NCBI GenBank assembly: GCA_963825765.1
Contig: CAWGUU010000014.1
Span: forward strand, 248,001-312,000
DNA: 64,000 bases
From: CAWGUU01 sp963825765
Lineage (GTDB): Bacteria; Actinomycetota; Acidimicrobiia; Acidimicrobiales; AC-14
Reading direction: 5' to 3'
Part shown: piece by piece, positions 37,936 through 46,618 of the stretch
Position numbering within the stretch: position 1 is the stretch's first letter
How the letters are laid out: each line of letters starts with the position of its first letter
The notes under the pieces: generated by a model
What the model was told of the DNA's origin: nothing
What the model saw: only the letters and a program-made list of their open reading frames with translations
Database searches by the model: none
Translations under genes and position numbers: made by a program

Positions 37936-39330
37936 GTGGCGGACAACAACTCCTTCGACGTCGTCGTCCTGGGCGGTGGCCCCGGTGGGTACGCGGCCGC
38001 CCTCTACGGCGCCGCCGCCGGGCTGAACGTCGCCGTCGTCGAGCAGGACAAGGTGGGCGGCACCTGCCTGCACCGCGGCTGCATCCCCGCCAAGCAGTTC
38101 CTCGAGACGGCCAGCGTGTTCCGCACGGTGGCCGGCGCCAAGGAGTTCGGCGTCCACGCCGACCAGCCCACGGTCGACTTCGCCACCAGCCAGGCCCGCA
38201 AGCAGAAGGTGGTCAACCAGCTCTGGAAGGGCCTGCAGTCCCTGCTCGAGGGCCGCAACGTCACGGTGTACGAGAGCCGGGGCTCGTTGCGGCCGGAGCG
38301 GACGGTCCGTCTCGCCGACGGCACCGATCTGGTCGGACGGGCCGTCGTGCTGGCGACCGGGTCCGTGCCCCGCACCATTCCGGGCTTCGAGGTCGACGGC
38401 CAGCTCGTGATGACGTCCGACGAGGTGCTGGCCCTCGACCAGCTGCCGGGGTCGGCCGTGGTCGTCGGCGGGGGCGCCATCGGCTGCGAGTTCGCCTCCA
38501 TGATGAGCGACCTGGGCGTTCAGATCACCGTGCTCGAGGCCCTGCCCAAGATCCTGCCGGGGTGCGACGCCGACGTGGCCGAGGTCGTGGCCCGCTCGTT
38601 CAAGCGGCGCGGCATCGACGTCCACACCGGCGTGCCCGTCCACGGCCACGAGCCCGGCGACGGCCAGACCACCGTGAGCTTCGGCGACGGCGGGTCGGTT
38701 GTCGTCGACGCCGTGGTGGTGTCGGTCGGCCGCCGTCCCCTCAGCGACGGGATCGGCCTGGAGGACACGGCCGTGGAGGTCGACGGTCGAGGCTTCGCCG
38801 TGGTCGACGAGCTGATGCGCACCGGCGAAAAAGGTGTCTACGCCGTCGGCGACCTGGTCAACACGCCGCAGCTGGCCCACGTCGGCTTCGCCGAGGCCAT
38901 CGTCGCCATCCAGGACATCCTCGGCGAGACCCCGGTGCCCGTCGACTACGGCGCCGTCCCCTGGTGCATCTACTGCCATCCCGAGGTCGCCTTCGCCGGG
39001 ATCACCGAGGCCGCCGCCCGCGAGCGCGGCATCGACCTCGTCGTGTCCAAGCACCGGTTCGCGTCGAGCAGCCGGGCCATGATCATCGGCGACACCGACG
39101 GGCTGGTGAAGGTGGTGGCCGAGAAGGGTGCCGACGGCAGGGCCGGGCGGCTGCTGGGCGTCCACATGGCCGGCCCGTGGGTCACCGAGCAGCTGGGCGA
39201 GGCCTACCTGGCAGTGAACTGGGAGGCGACGCCCGACGACATGGCTCCCTACATCCACCCGCACCCGACGCTGTCCGAGACCTTCGGCGAGGCGGTCATG
39301 TCACTCACCGGAAGGGGGTTGCACGGCTGA
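37936..39330 (+). CDS. lpdA: Dihydrolipoyl dehydrogenase (E3)
   Basis: E3 reoxidises dihydrolipoyl groups of 2-oxoacid dehydrogenases with NAD and FAD. The 464-residue protein (GTG 37936) shows FAD motif VVLGGGPGGYAAALYGA, the redox disulfide GGTCLHRGCIPAK, NAD motif VVVGGGAIGCEFASMM, GVYAVGDLV, and the C-terminal catalytic HPHPTLSET (His-x-x-x-x-Glu pair). Length is typical. Its TGA shares a base with the E2 ATG (TGATG), so E3 and E2 are coupled, unlike most actinobacteria, where lpd stands apart. Confidence 0.96.
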   Translation: MADNNSFDVVVLGGGPGGYAAALYGAAAGLNVAVVEQDKVGGTCLHRGCIPAKQFLETASVFRTVAGAKEFGVHADQPTVDFATSQARKQKVVNQLWKGLQSLLEGRNVTVYESRGSLRPERTVRLADGTDLVGRAVVLATGSVPRTIPGFEVDGQLVMTSDEVLALDQLPGSAVVVGGGAIGCEFASMMSDLGVQITVLEALPKILPGCDADVAEVVARSFKRRGIDVHTGVPVHGHEPGDGQTTVSFGDGGSVVVDAVVVSVGRRPLSDGIGLEDTAVEVDGRGFAVVDELMRTGEKGVYAVGDLVNTPQLAHVGFAEAIVAIQDILGETPVPVDYGAVPWCIYCHPEVAFAGITEAAARERGIDLVVSKHRFASSSRAMIIGDTDGLVKVVAEKGADGRAGRLLGVHMAGPWVTEQLGEAYLAVNWEATPDDMAPYIHPHPTLSETFGEAVMSLTGRGLHG

Positions 39331-40787
39331 TGGCCGACATCACCATGCCGCAGTTGGGCGAAACCGTCACCGAGGGCACGATCACCCGGTGGTTCAAGGC
39401 CGTCGGCGACAAGGTCGAGGCCGACGAGACCCTGTTCGAGGTCTCCACCGACAAGGTCGACTCGGAGGTGCCGTCGTCGTCGGCCGGCTACCTCACCGAG
39501 ATCCTGGTGCAGGAGGGCGAGACCGTCGACGTCGGCGCCAAGCTGGCGGTGATCTCCGACCAGGCCGCAGACGGCGCCGCCGAGACGGACGGGGACGACG
39601 GCGGCCGGGCCGAGGCCGAGGCGGACGGCCAGGGCGAATCCAACGGTCAGGGCGAGACCGCGACAGCGGCGAAGGAGGCAGGGGACGCACCGCCCGAAGC
39701 CGAGCCTGAGGCAACCGCCGAGGCCGAGGCGGAGGCAGTAGCGGCGCCCGAGGCGGAGCCCGACATTGGTAGGTCCGAGCCCGAGCCGGCACCCGAGCCC
39801 GAGCCTGCGCCGGCGCAGTCCGCCGAGGCGCCGGCCCCCCGGTCCGGTGGCCGCCGGGTGCTGTCGCCGGTGGTGCGCCGGCTCATCTCCGAGAACAACC
39901 TCGACGCCGACGACATCACCGGCACCGGCTACGACAACCGCATCACCCGCGACGACGTCCTCGCCCACCTCGACCGGGGGGCGGCCAGGGCCGGGCCCCG
40001 CCAGACGGCGGCGGTCGCTCCGAGGCCGGAGGCGGCTCCCGCCCGGCAGCCCGCGCCCGCAGCCGCGTCGCGCGACGAGCACGAAGTGATCCCGTTCTCC
40101 AACATCCGCCGGCGCACGGCCGAGCACATGGTGCGGTCCCAGGACACGTCGGCCCACGTGCTCACCGCCATCGAGGTCGACTTCGCCAACGTCGACAAGG
40201 CCCGCAAGCCGGCACGGGCAACGTGGAAGGAGGCGGAGGGCTTCTCCCTCACCTACCTGCCGTTCGTGTCGAGGGCGGTGATCGACGCCATCCGGGACTT
40301 CCCGCACGTCAACGCGTCGGTCGAGGACGACAAGCTCATCGTCCACCGGGCCGTCCACCTGGGCATCGCCGTCGACATCAACTTCGAGGGCCTCATCGTC
40401 CCTGTCATCCACGACGCCGACTCCAAGCGGCTGCGGTCGATCGCCAGGGAGACCGCCGACCTGGCCAACCGGGCGAGGACCAGGAAGCTGAGCGCGGACG
40501 AGATCTCCGGCGGGACGTTCACCATCACCAACCCCGGTGGGTTCGGCACGCTCATCACCGCGCCGGTCATCAACCAGCCCCAGGTGGCGATCGTGTCCAC
40601 CGACGGCGTCAAGAAACGACCCGTCGTCGTCGAGCTGCCCGACGGTACCGACGCCATCGCCATCCACCCCGTCGGCATCATCGCCATGAGCTTCGACCAC
40701 CGGGCCTTCGACGGCGCCTACGCTTCGGCGTTCGTGGCCCGGGTGCGCGAGATCCTCGAGACCCGGGATTGGTCCCAGGAGCTGTGA
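39330..40787 (+). CDS. 2-oxoacid dehydrogenase E2 acyltransferase, one lipoyl domain
   Basis: The 485-residue E2 has a lipoyl domain at about 1-77 with the lipoylated Lys in EVSTDKVDSEVPS (about 42), a 100-residue Glu/Ala/Pro linker, a peripheral subunit-binding domain (VLSPVVRRLISENNLDADDI, then GTGYDNRITRDDV) and the catalytic domain (about 235-485) ending with HRAFDGAYA, the active His-x-x-x-Asp-Gly. It may serve AceE (acetyl) or a 2-oxoglutarate E1 (succinyl); the SucB-like naming in actinobacteria covers both. Only one lipoyl domain is present, where actinobacterial AceF/SucB often has two. Coupled to lpdA and 16 bases before lipBA. Confidence 0.92.
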   Translation: MADITMPQLGETVTEGTITRWFKAVGDKVEADETLFEVSTDKVDSEVPSSSAGYLTEILVQEGETVDVGAKLAVISDQAADGAAETDGDDGGRAEAEADGQGESNGQGETATAAKEAGDAPPEAEPEATAEAEAEAVAAPEAEPDIGRSEPEPAPEPEPAPAQSAEAPAPRSGGRRVLSPVVRRLISENNLDADDITGTGYDNRITRDDVLAHLDRGAARAGPRQTAAVAPRPEAAPARQPAPAAASRDEHEVIPFSNIRRRTAEHMVRSQDTSAHVLTAIEVDFANVDKARKPARATWKEAEGFSLTYLPFVSRAVIDAIRDFPHVNASVEDDKLIVHRAVHLGIAVDINFEGLIVPVIHDADSKRLRSIARETADLANRARTRKLSADEISGGTFTITNPGGFGTLITAPVINQPQVAIVSTDGVKKRPVVVELPDGTDAIAIHPVGIIAMSFDHRAFDGAYASAFVARVREILETRDWSQEL

Positions 40788-40803
40788 CGCCCGGCGCCCT
40801 TCG

Positions 40804-42375
40804 ATGCTGAGGGCCCGGTGGCTCGGACGGGCTCCCTTCGCCGACGCCCACGCCCTCCAGCGGGCGCTTTTCGAGCACGCCACCGACCCGTACCTGCTAC
40901 TGCTCGAGCACCCGCACGTCTACACCCTGGGGCTGCGCGGCACCCTCGACCACGTGCTGGTGGACCCCGCGGACCTGGGTGCGGAACTGGTCCGCACCGA
41001 CCGCGGGGGCGACGTCACCTACCACGGCCCCGGCCAGCTGGTCGGCTACCCGATCCTCTCGTGGCCGACCGGGCCCGACGCCACGCCCGCCTACGTCCGC
41101 TCGGTCGAGCAGCTTGTGATCGACGTGTGCGCGGACCTCGGGCTGCCGGGCGTCGGGCTGCCCGGCGTCGGCCGGGTGCCCGGGTACCCCGGCGTCTGGG
41201 TCGACCCCGACGGTCCTGATCCCCGGAAGGTCTGCGCTATCGGCGTGCGGCGCAGCCGGGGTCGCACCATGCACGGCTTCGCCCTCAACGTGGACCCCGA
41301 CCTGGCCTGGTTCGACAAGATCGTGCCCTGCGGGATCCCGGGCCGGAAGGTCACGTCGCTGGCCGCCGAGGGTGTCGACGTGACGATGGCCGAGGTGGTC
41401 GACCGGGTGGTGGAGCGGGCGGCGGCGGCGTGGGACGGCGGGGCGGTCCAGTTCGTCGGCGTGGACGGCACGCGGCCGTCGGTGCCCGGCGACGCCGCCG
41501 GGTTGCCGATCGCGGCGCGCAAGCCCCAGTGGCTTCGGGTCCAGGCCGACATGGGGCCGGCCTACCGGGAGATCAAGCGCACCATGCGGTCGCTCGACCT
41601 GGTGACGGTGTGCGAGGAGGCCGGCTGTCCCAACATCTTCGAGTGCTGGAACGACGGCACCGCCACGTTCATGGTCAACGGCGACCGCTGCACCCGCGCC
41701 TGCAAGTTCTGCCTGGTCGACACCCGCCGGCCGTCGGGCCCCCCCGATCCCGGCGAGCCGGCCCATGTGGCCGAGGCCGTGGCCGAGATGGGGCTGGCCC
41801 ACGCAGTTGTAACCGCCGTGGCGCGAGACGACCTTGCGGACGGCGGGGCGGGGGCGATGGCCGAGACGGTCCGGGCCATCCGGCGTCGGTGCCCGGCGAC
41901 CACGGTGGAGGTGCTGATCCCCGACTGCAAGGGCGATCCTGCGGCCCTAGCCGTGATCTTCGAGGCTCGGCCCGACATCCTCAACCACAACCTGGAGACC
42001 GTCGCCCGCCTGCAGCGGCTGGTGCGGCCGTCGGCCTCCTACGTCCGCAGCCTGGCCGTGCTGGGTCGGGCCCGACGCGCCGGGCTTTTCACCAAGTCGG
42101 GCCTCATCGTGGGCATGGGCGAGTCCGACGAGGAGGTGCTGGCGGCCATGGCCGACCTGCGCAACGTCGGCGTCGACATCGTCACCGTCGGCCAGTACCT
42201 GCGGCCCACCGCCGACCACGTGCCCGTCGCCCGCTGGTGGACGCCCGACGAGTTCGCCCGGCTCGCCGACGCGGGGCGGGCGATGGGGTTCGCCCACGTG
42301 GAGGCGTCGCCGCTGACCCGGTCGAGCTATCACGCCCGCCAGGCTGCCGAGGCCGCAGCTGGGACGTCGCCGTAG
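40804..42375 (+). CDS. Fused octanoyltransferase LipB and lipoyl synthase LipA
   Basis: One uninterrupted 523-codon frame encodes both steps of lipoate attachment. Residues about 1-230 are LipB: DRGGDVTYHGPGQLVGYPI, catalytic Lys in DPRKVCAIGVR and Cys in DKIVPCGIPGRKVTSL. Residues about 238-520 are LipA: RKPQWLRVQADMGPAYREIK, auxiliary cluster CEEAGCPNIFEC, radical SAM cluster CTRACKFCLVD, and the C-terminal ASPLTRSSYHA with the RSSY-type serine. LipB moves octanoate from ACP to E2, LipA inserts two sulfurs. The two are normally separate, adjacent genes; no stop or clear ribosome site separates them here. Downstream of lpdA-E2, the substrate proteins. Confidence 0.92.
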   Translation: MLRARWLGRAPFADAHALQRALFEHATDPYLLLLEHPHVYTLGLRGTLDHVLVDPADLGAELVRTDRGGDVTYHGPGQLVGYPILSWPTGPDATPAYVRSVEQLVIDVCADLGLPGVGLPGVGRVPGYPGVWVDPDGPDPRKVCAIGVRRSRGRTMHGFALNVDPDLAWFDKIVPCGIPGRKVTSLAAEGVDVTMAEVVDRVVERAAAAWDGGAVQFVGVDGTRPSVPGDAAGLPIAARKPQWLRVQADMGPAYREIKRTMRSLDLVTVCEEAGCPNIFECWNDGTATFMVNGDRCTRACKFCLVDTRRPSGPPDPGEPAHVAEAVAEMGLAHAVVTAVARDDLADGGAGAMAETVRAIRRRCPATTVEVLIPDCKGDPAALAVIFEARPDILNHNLETVARLQRLVRPSASYVRSLAVLGRARRAGLFTKSGLIVGMGESDEEVLAAMADLRNVGVDIVTVGQYLRPTADHVPVARWWTPDEFARLADAGRAMGFAHVEASPLTRSSYHARQAAEAAAGTSP

Positions 42376-42383
42376 GCGCATCG

Positions 42384-43739
42384 ATCCTCTGGCTGCGGCG
42401 GGACCTGCGGCTGGCCGACCACCCGGCCCTGCAGGCGGCGCTGGCCGCCGCCGACGAGGTGGTCCCGCTGTTCGTTCTGGACCCTGCGCTGGTGCGGACG
42501 TCGGGTGCGCCCCGGCTCGCCTTCCTGGCCGGCTGCCTGGCCGACCTCCACGAGCGCACCGGCGGCCGGTTGGTGCTTCGGCGAGGGACGCCCGTCGACG
42601 TCGTGGCGGCGGTGGCGCGGGAGGTCGACGCCACCGAGGTGTTCGTCACCGACGACTTCGGCCCCTACGGCACCCGGCGGGACGATGCGGTCTCGGATGT
42701 CGTGGCGGGCGACGGTCGCCGGTTGGTGGGGGTGGACTCGCCGTACGCAGTGGCGCCGGGCGAGATCACGACCGGCGGCGGGACGCCGTACAAAGTGTTC
42801 ACGCCGTTCTACCGGGCTTGGCGCGCCCACGGCTGGTCGACGCCGGCGGCGGCGCCGACGAGACCGCGGTGGGCCTCGGGGGTGGCCAGCGAGGCGGTGC
42901 CCGTGGCGCCCGACCTCGGTCCGACGACGATCATGCCGCCCGGCGAATTGGCCGGCCTGCGTCGCCTGGAGGAGTTCGCCGACCGCGTGGCGTCGTATCG
43001 CGAGGGTCGAGACGTGCCCGGTGGGGACCATACAAGCCGCCTCAGCCCGTACCTGCGGTTCGGTTGCCTGCATCCTCGACAGGTCCTGGCCGCGGTCGAC
43101 GACGACCGCTTCCGCACCGAGGTGGCGTGGCGGGAGTTCTACGCCGCCGTCCTGGCCTTCTCCCCCACCTCCGCCCGCACGTCGTTCCGCCCCGGGATGG
43201 CCGCGTTCGAGGTTGACACCGGCCGCGACGCCGACCGCCGCTTCGACGCCTGGGTGGAGGGCCGGACCGGCTATCCCGTCGTCGACGCCGGCATGCGCCA
43301 GCTGGCCGCGGAGGCGTGGATGCACAACCGGGTGCGCATGATCACCGCCAGCTTCCTGGTCAAGGACCTCCACCTCGACTGGCGCCGCGGCGCCCGCCTG
43401 TTCATGGCCCGCCTGCAGGACGGCGACCTCGCGTCCAACCAGCACAACTGGCAGTGGGTCGCCGGCACCGGCACCGACCCCTCGCCGTTCTTCCGCATCT
43501 TCAACCCGACGGCGCAGGGCAGGAAGTTCGACCCCGACGGCACGTATGTGCGGCGGTGGATCCCCGAGCTGCGCGACGTCGACGCCAGGTTCGTCCACGA
43601 GCCGTGGAAGCTGCCCGGCGGTGCGCCAGGCGGTTATCCATCACCGATCGTCGACCACGCCGAGGAGCGCCTAGAGGCGTTGGCTCGTTATCAGCGGCTC
43701 CGAGATCGGCCGGCAGTGGAAACATTTGAAAAGATGTGA
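42384..43739 (+). CDS. phr: Deoxyribodipyrimidine photolyase
   Basis: FAD-dependent photolyase that repairs UV cyclobutane dimers. From SILWLRRDLRLADHPAL on, the class I plan is complete: antenna-binding Rossmann domain (1-130), then the FAD domain with TSRLSPYLRFGCLHPRQV, GRTGYPVVDAGMRQLAAEAW, MHNRVRMITASFLVKDL and GDLASNQHNWQWVAGTGTD. About 455 residues. There is no ATG, GTG or TTG near the expected start: the closest in-frame one is GTG 42237, inside lipBA and 49 codons early. I place the start at ATC 42384; GTA at 42372, which overlaps the lipBA TAG, differs from GTG by one base. An SOS-type box follows the stop by 15 bases. Confidence 0.88.
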   Translation: MLWLRRDLRLADHPALQAALAAADEVVPLFVLDPALVRTSGAPRLAFLAGCLADLHERTGGRLVLRRGTPVDVVAAVAREVDATEVFVTDDFGPYGTRRDDAVSDVVAGDGRRLVGVDSPYAVAPGEITTGGGTPYKVFTPFYRAWRAHGWSTPAAAPTRPRWASGVASEAVPVAPDLGPTTIMPPGELAGLRRLEEFADRVASYREGRDVPGGDHTSRLSPYLRFGCLHPRQVLAAVDDDRFRTEVAWREFYAAVLAFSPTSARTSFRPGMAAFEVDTGRDADRRFDAWVEGRTGYPVVDAGMRQLAAEAWMHNRVRMITASFLVKDLHLDWRRGARLFMARLQDGDLASNQHNWQWVAGTGTDPSPFFRIFNPTAQGRKFDPDGTYVRRWIPELRDVDARFVHEPWKLPGGAPGGYPSPIVDHAEERLEALARYQRLRDRPAVETFEKM

Positions 43740-43754
43740 AATCTCCTTGCGGAG

Positions 43755-43770
43755 TCGAACATCTGTTCGG
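43755..43770 (+). promoter_or_regulatory. SOS box (LexA operator)
   Basis: TCGAAC-ATCT-GTTCGG matches the actinobacterial LexA consensus TCGAAC-N4-GTTCGA at 11 of 12 fixed positions. It ends 13 bases before the ATG of the DUF222-HNH gene. Established parallel: mycobacterial 13E12-family (DUF222) genes carry SOS boxes upstream. Confidence 0.8.
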
Positions 43771-43782
43771 TACCATGGCGGG

Positions 43783-44962
43783 ATGAGCACGGCGACGGAG
43801 CGGGAGGTCACCGCCATGGCCCTGGAGGCCGAGGTGGCCCAGGTGTGCGGGGTGGCCAACGCCGCCGCCGGCCGCCTGGTCGGCCTGATCGCCGACGTGC
43901 TGGCGACGGGGTCGTGGGAGGGGGCCGACATCCTCTCGCCTTGTCATTGGGTGGGCTGGAAGTGCGGGGTGTCGCCCAAGCGGGCTCAGCGGCTGGTCAC
44001 CATGGCCCGGCGGCTGGGTGAGCTGCCCCACACCCGGGCCGCCTTCGAGGCCGGGGAGCTGAGCGAGGACCAGGTGGCGCTGATCTGTCGCCACGCCCCG
44101 GCGTCGGCCGATGCCTCGGTCGCCGAGTTCGCCCGCCAGGCCACCGTCAGCCAACTGTCGCGGGTCCTGTCCAAGTATGTGTTCGAGGCCGACAAGCCCG
44201 AACCCGAGCCCGAGCGGCGCCGGGTCGACTTCGGCCACGACGACGACGGCTGGTGGCGGTGCTGGGGGACCCTGGGGGCCGAGGAGGGGGCCAAGGTCGC
44301 AGCGGGCCCTGGAGCTCGAGCGGGAACGCCAGAAGCTGGAGTCGTGGGCCGACGCCCTGGTGGCGGTGGCCGAACGGGCCCTGGCCGCCGACCACGCCAC
44401 CCGCGGTCATCACGACGCCCAGACGGTGGTGGTGCACCTCCACCCCGACGGCCGCGGCAACCTGCACCTGGGCCCGGGCCTGCCCGACGCCGTGCTGCGC
44501 CACCTGGGCTGTGACGGGCGGGTCAAGACCGTCGAACACGACCGCCACGGGGTGGCGGTCAGCGTGGGCCGGGCCCTGCGGCTGGTGCCCGAGCGCACCC
44601 GCATGGTGATCGAGGAACGAGACCGGGGCTGTCGGGTGCCGGGCTGCGACCACACCGCCTGGTTGCAGATCCACCACATCGTCCATTGGCTCGACGGTGG
44701 TCCCACCGACACCTGGAACCTGGTGGCGTTGTGTTCGCATCATCACCGCCTTCACCACCAGGGCCGATTCGACATCCGGGGCGACGCCGACGATCCCGAC
44801 GGCCTGGTCTTCACCGACCGCAAGGGCCGACGGCTGATGGGCTGTGGCCGTCCCGCTCCGCCGCCGGGCGACGTGCGGATCACCGGCAACTGGACCCCGC
44901 CGTCGGGCGAACGCCTCGACTGGTGGATGGTGACGTTCCACGAGGTGCCGGTCGGCGCCTGA
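43783..44962 (+). pseudogene. DUF222/13E12-type HNH endonuclease, frameshifted
   Basis: From ATG 43783 the frame reads the DUF222 domain (CGVANAAAGRLVGLIADVL, SPKRAQRLVTMARRLGELP, GELSEDQVALICRH) to about 44303, where an extra G in the GGG at 44304-44306 shifts it. Dropping one G restores KVAAALELERERQKLE and leads to an intact HNH domain: GCRVPGCDHTAWLQIHHIVH, GGPTDTWNLVALCSHHHRLHH. The whole would be 392 residues. These are SOS-linked, repeat-family nucleases thought to act on DNA. As given, the first frame makes a truncated protein without HNH. Single-base disruption may be genuine decay or an assembly error. Confidence 0.85.
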
Positions 44963-45066
44963 CCGCTGGCAACAGCAGTCAAGTCGGCGGCCTCGCTGGC
45001 CGACATCTAACGGATGAAGTCTCGGCGGGAAAGCCTCGCGCGGAGTCGCAGCCCGGCCGCCGCCAG

Positions 45067-45807
45067 ATGAGGCCTCGGCGCCGCTTCCTGTGCGCGCTTG
45101 TTCTTGTGGCCGGCGTTGTCGCGGCGGCCTTCGATCCCATCCCGGCCTTGGCCCAGGTCGAGTCGCACATCCAGACTGTCCCGACGGCCGTTTGGGGAGT
45201 GCCTACCTTTGACCGTCCGAACGGGATCGGTCAGTGGGTCTACGTGGCGCCGATCCCGGAGCCGGGCCCGGACCAAGCGCCGACGACCGGCTACGTCTAC
45301 GGGCCGACGTTCTACGTCGAGCACCATCCCGGCGCCGTCGCGCTCTCGACCGACGATGAGGGCCCGATAGCCGCCATCGCCATCGCCAACGACGGGCCCG
45401 TTCCCTCGACCGCGGTCATCCGGTACGACTGGTCGCCGGGGAAGTTCTACTACCTGCTCGCCTACCACCTGGGCGACAAGCTGTGGGCTGGGTGGGTGTA
45501 CGACCACGCAGCGTCGTCCTGGACAGTCGTCGGCGCCGCCGAAGCACCGACCTCCCTCCTCCTCAGGAACTTCAGCACCAGTGAAGTGCGGGGTGCGAGA
45601 GGGCTCCCCGGGCCCCCGTTCGGCGGATGCAGCTCGTCCCCCCGAGTCGACGCCTACTACTACCCGCCGATCTACTACTTCGGTACGACGCCCACATTGG
45701 CCCCGCTGGACTCGATCAGCCCAGTCGTCCGTGACGGCGAGTGTGCGACCGAGGCGACCGTCGAGTACGACTGGGTGCACTTCCGGCTGGGAGCTCCGGC
45801 CGGCTGA
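45067..45807 (+). CDS. Secreted protein, unknown
   Basis: ATG 45067 (MRPRRRFLCALVLVAGVVAA) starts a signal peptide with cleavage near PALA; the longer frame from 44686 reads the HNH gene in the wrong frame. The mature domain of about 215 residues is aromatic- and proline-rich (YVYGPTFYVEHHPG, KFYYLLAYHLGDKLWAGW, DAYYYPPIYYFG) with two cysteines (GGCSSS, GECATE). It reads like an all-beta extracellular domain; no catalytic motif. The 104 bases between the HNH gene and this start hold nothing recognisable. Followed on the same strand by the TNT-type toxin gene 153 bases later; a functional link is conceivable but unsupported. Confidence 0.7.
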   Translation: MRPRRRFLCALVLVAGVVAAAFDPIPALAQVESHIQTVPTAVWGVPTFDRPNGIGQWVYVAPIPEPGPDQAPTTGYVYGPTFYVEHHPGAVALSTDDEGPIAAIAIANDGPVPSTAVIRYDWSPGKFYYLLAYHLGDKLWAGWVYDHAASSWTVVGAAEAPTSLLLRNFSTSEVRGARGLPGPPFGGCSSSPRVDAYYYPPIYYFGTTPTLAPLDSISPVVRDGECATEATVEYDWVHFRLGAPAG

Positions 45808-45960
45808 AATGCCGCCGCGACATGGCCTCCCCCGTTCACACGAGTGAAGCCAGCGAGCCCGCTGGAGTCTCACGACGAGGTGCCGTCGGCGCCTGAGCAC
45901 GGCACCTGCACCTCTGGCTAGTCTGCCGCCGCCGGCTGGGTTGACTCCAGGAGGGGCGGA

Positions 45961-46617
45961 ATGAAGATCCGACGTTGGACCGCGGCGGTCGTTTTCTCGC
46001 TGATCTGGGTGGCGGGGACCGCCCACCCGGCGCTGTCTGCCACACCGTCGTCATCCTCGACGCAATGCTCGGCCGCCGACTTCAGCGGCGACCCCCGGCT
46101 CGGGCCCGCCCAGCTGCCCACCGCCGGACCGGTCGGGCAGCAGCTGACTCGCTACGACCGCTTCGCCGGGCTGACCCCTGAGCAGTTCCTCTCGGTTTAC
46201 TGGGACCCGACGGCGAACAACGGCCAGGGCAGCTGGCGCTTCCCGCCGGCCAACGGGTTCCTGTTCGGCCCGAACGGTCAGCCCATCGAGCAGATCCTGC
46301 CGCTGCGCCCGGGCCAGCGGATCGACCGCTATGGCAGCGAGTTCGGCAGATTCCTCGCCCCGGCCGGCACTCCGTACTCCTACCGTGCCCTCCCGCCCCA
46401 GAGCCTGGACAACCAAGCCCTGCCGGCGGCCTGCAACTACCACCTGTACCAGGTGATCAGGGAGTTCAGGGTCGACGGTGGGCCGATCGCCCCCGGCTTC
46501 GGTCAGCCCGGCCGCGGCGTCCAGTACCTGCTCGTCGGCTCTTTCGTGCCGGAGTGCGCGGCCCAGATCAACGTCATGTGTCTGGTCAACAACGGCTACC
46601 TGCAGCGGCTGATCTGA
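45961..46617 (+). CDS. Secreted TNT-domain (NAD glycohydrolase-like) protein
   Basis: The 218-residue protein has a signal peptide (cleavage near PALSA, about residue 26) and a C-terminal TNT (DUF4237) domain at about 85-218. The family's landmarks are FPPANGFLFGPNG, LRPGQRIDRYGSEFGRFL, PAGTPYSYRALPP, YHLYQVIREFRVDGGPIAPGFGQPGRGVQYLL. TNT domains, as in the mycobacterial CpnT toxin, destroy NAD. Here the domain is carried by a simple signal peptide rather than a large secreted channel or polymorphic-toxin scaffold. GAGGGGCGGA precedes the ATG. No neighbour resembles the known antitoxin IFT. Cysteines: CSAAD, AACNYH, ECAAQ, MCLVN. Confidence 0.82.
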   Translation: MKIRRWTAAVVFSLIWVAGTAHPALSATPSSSSTQCSAADFSGDPRLGPAQLPTAGPVGQQLTRYDRFAGLTPEQFLSVYWDPTANNGQGSWRFPPANGFLFGPNGQPIEQILPLRPGQRIDRYGSEFGRFLAPAGTPYSYRALPPQSLDNQALPAACNYHLYQVIREFRVDGGPIAPGFGQPGRGVQYLLVGSFVPECAAQINVMCLVNNGYLQRLI

Positions 46618-46618
46618 C

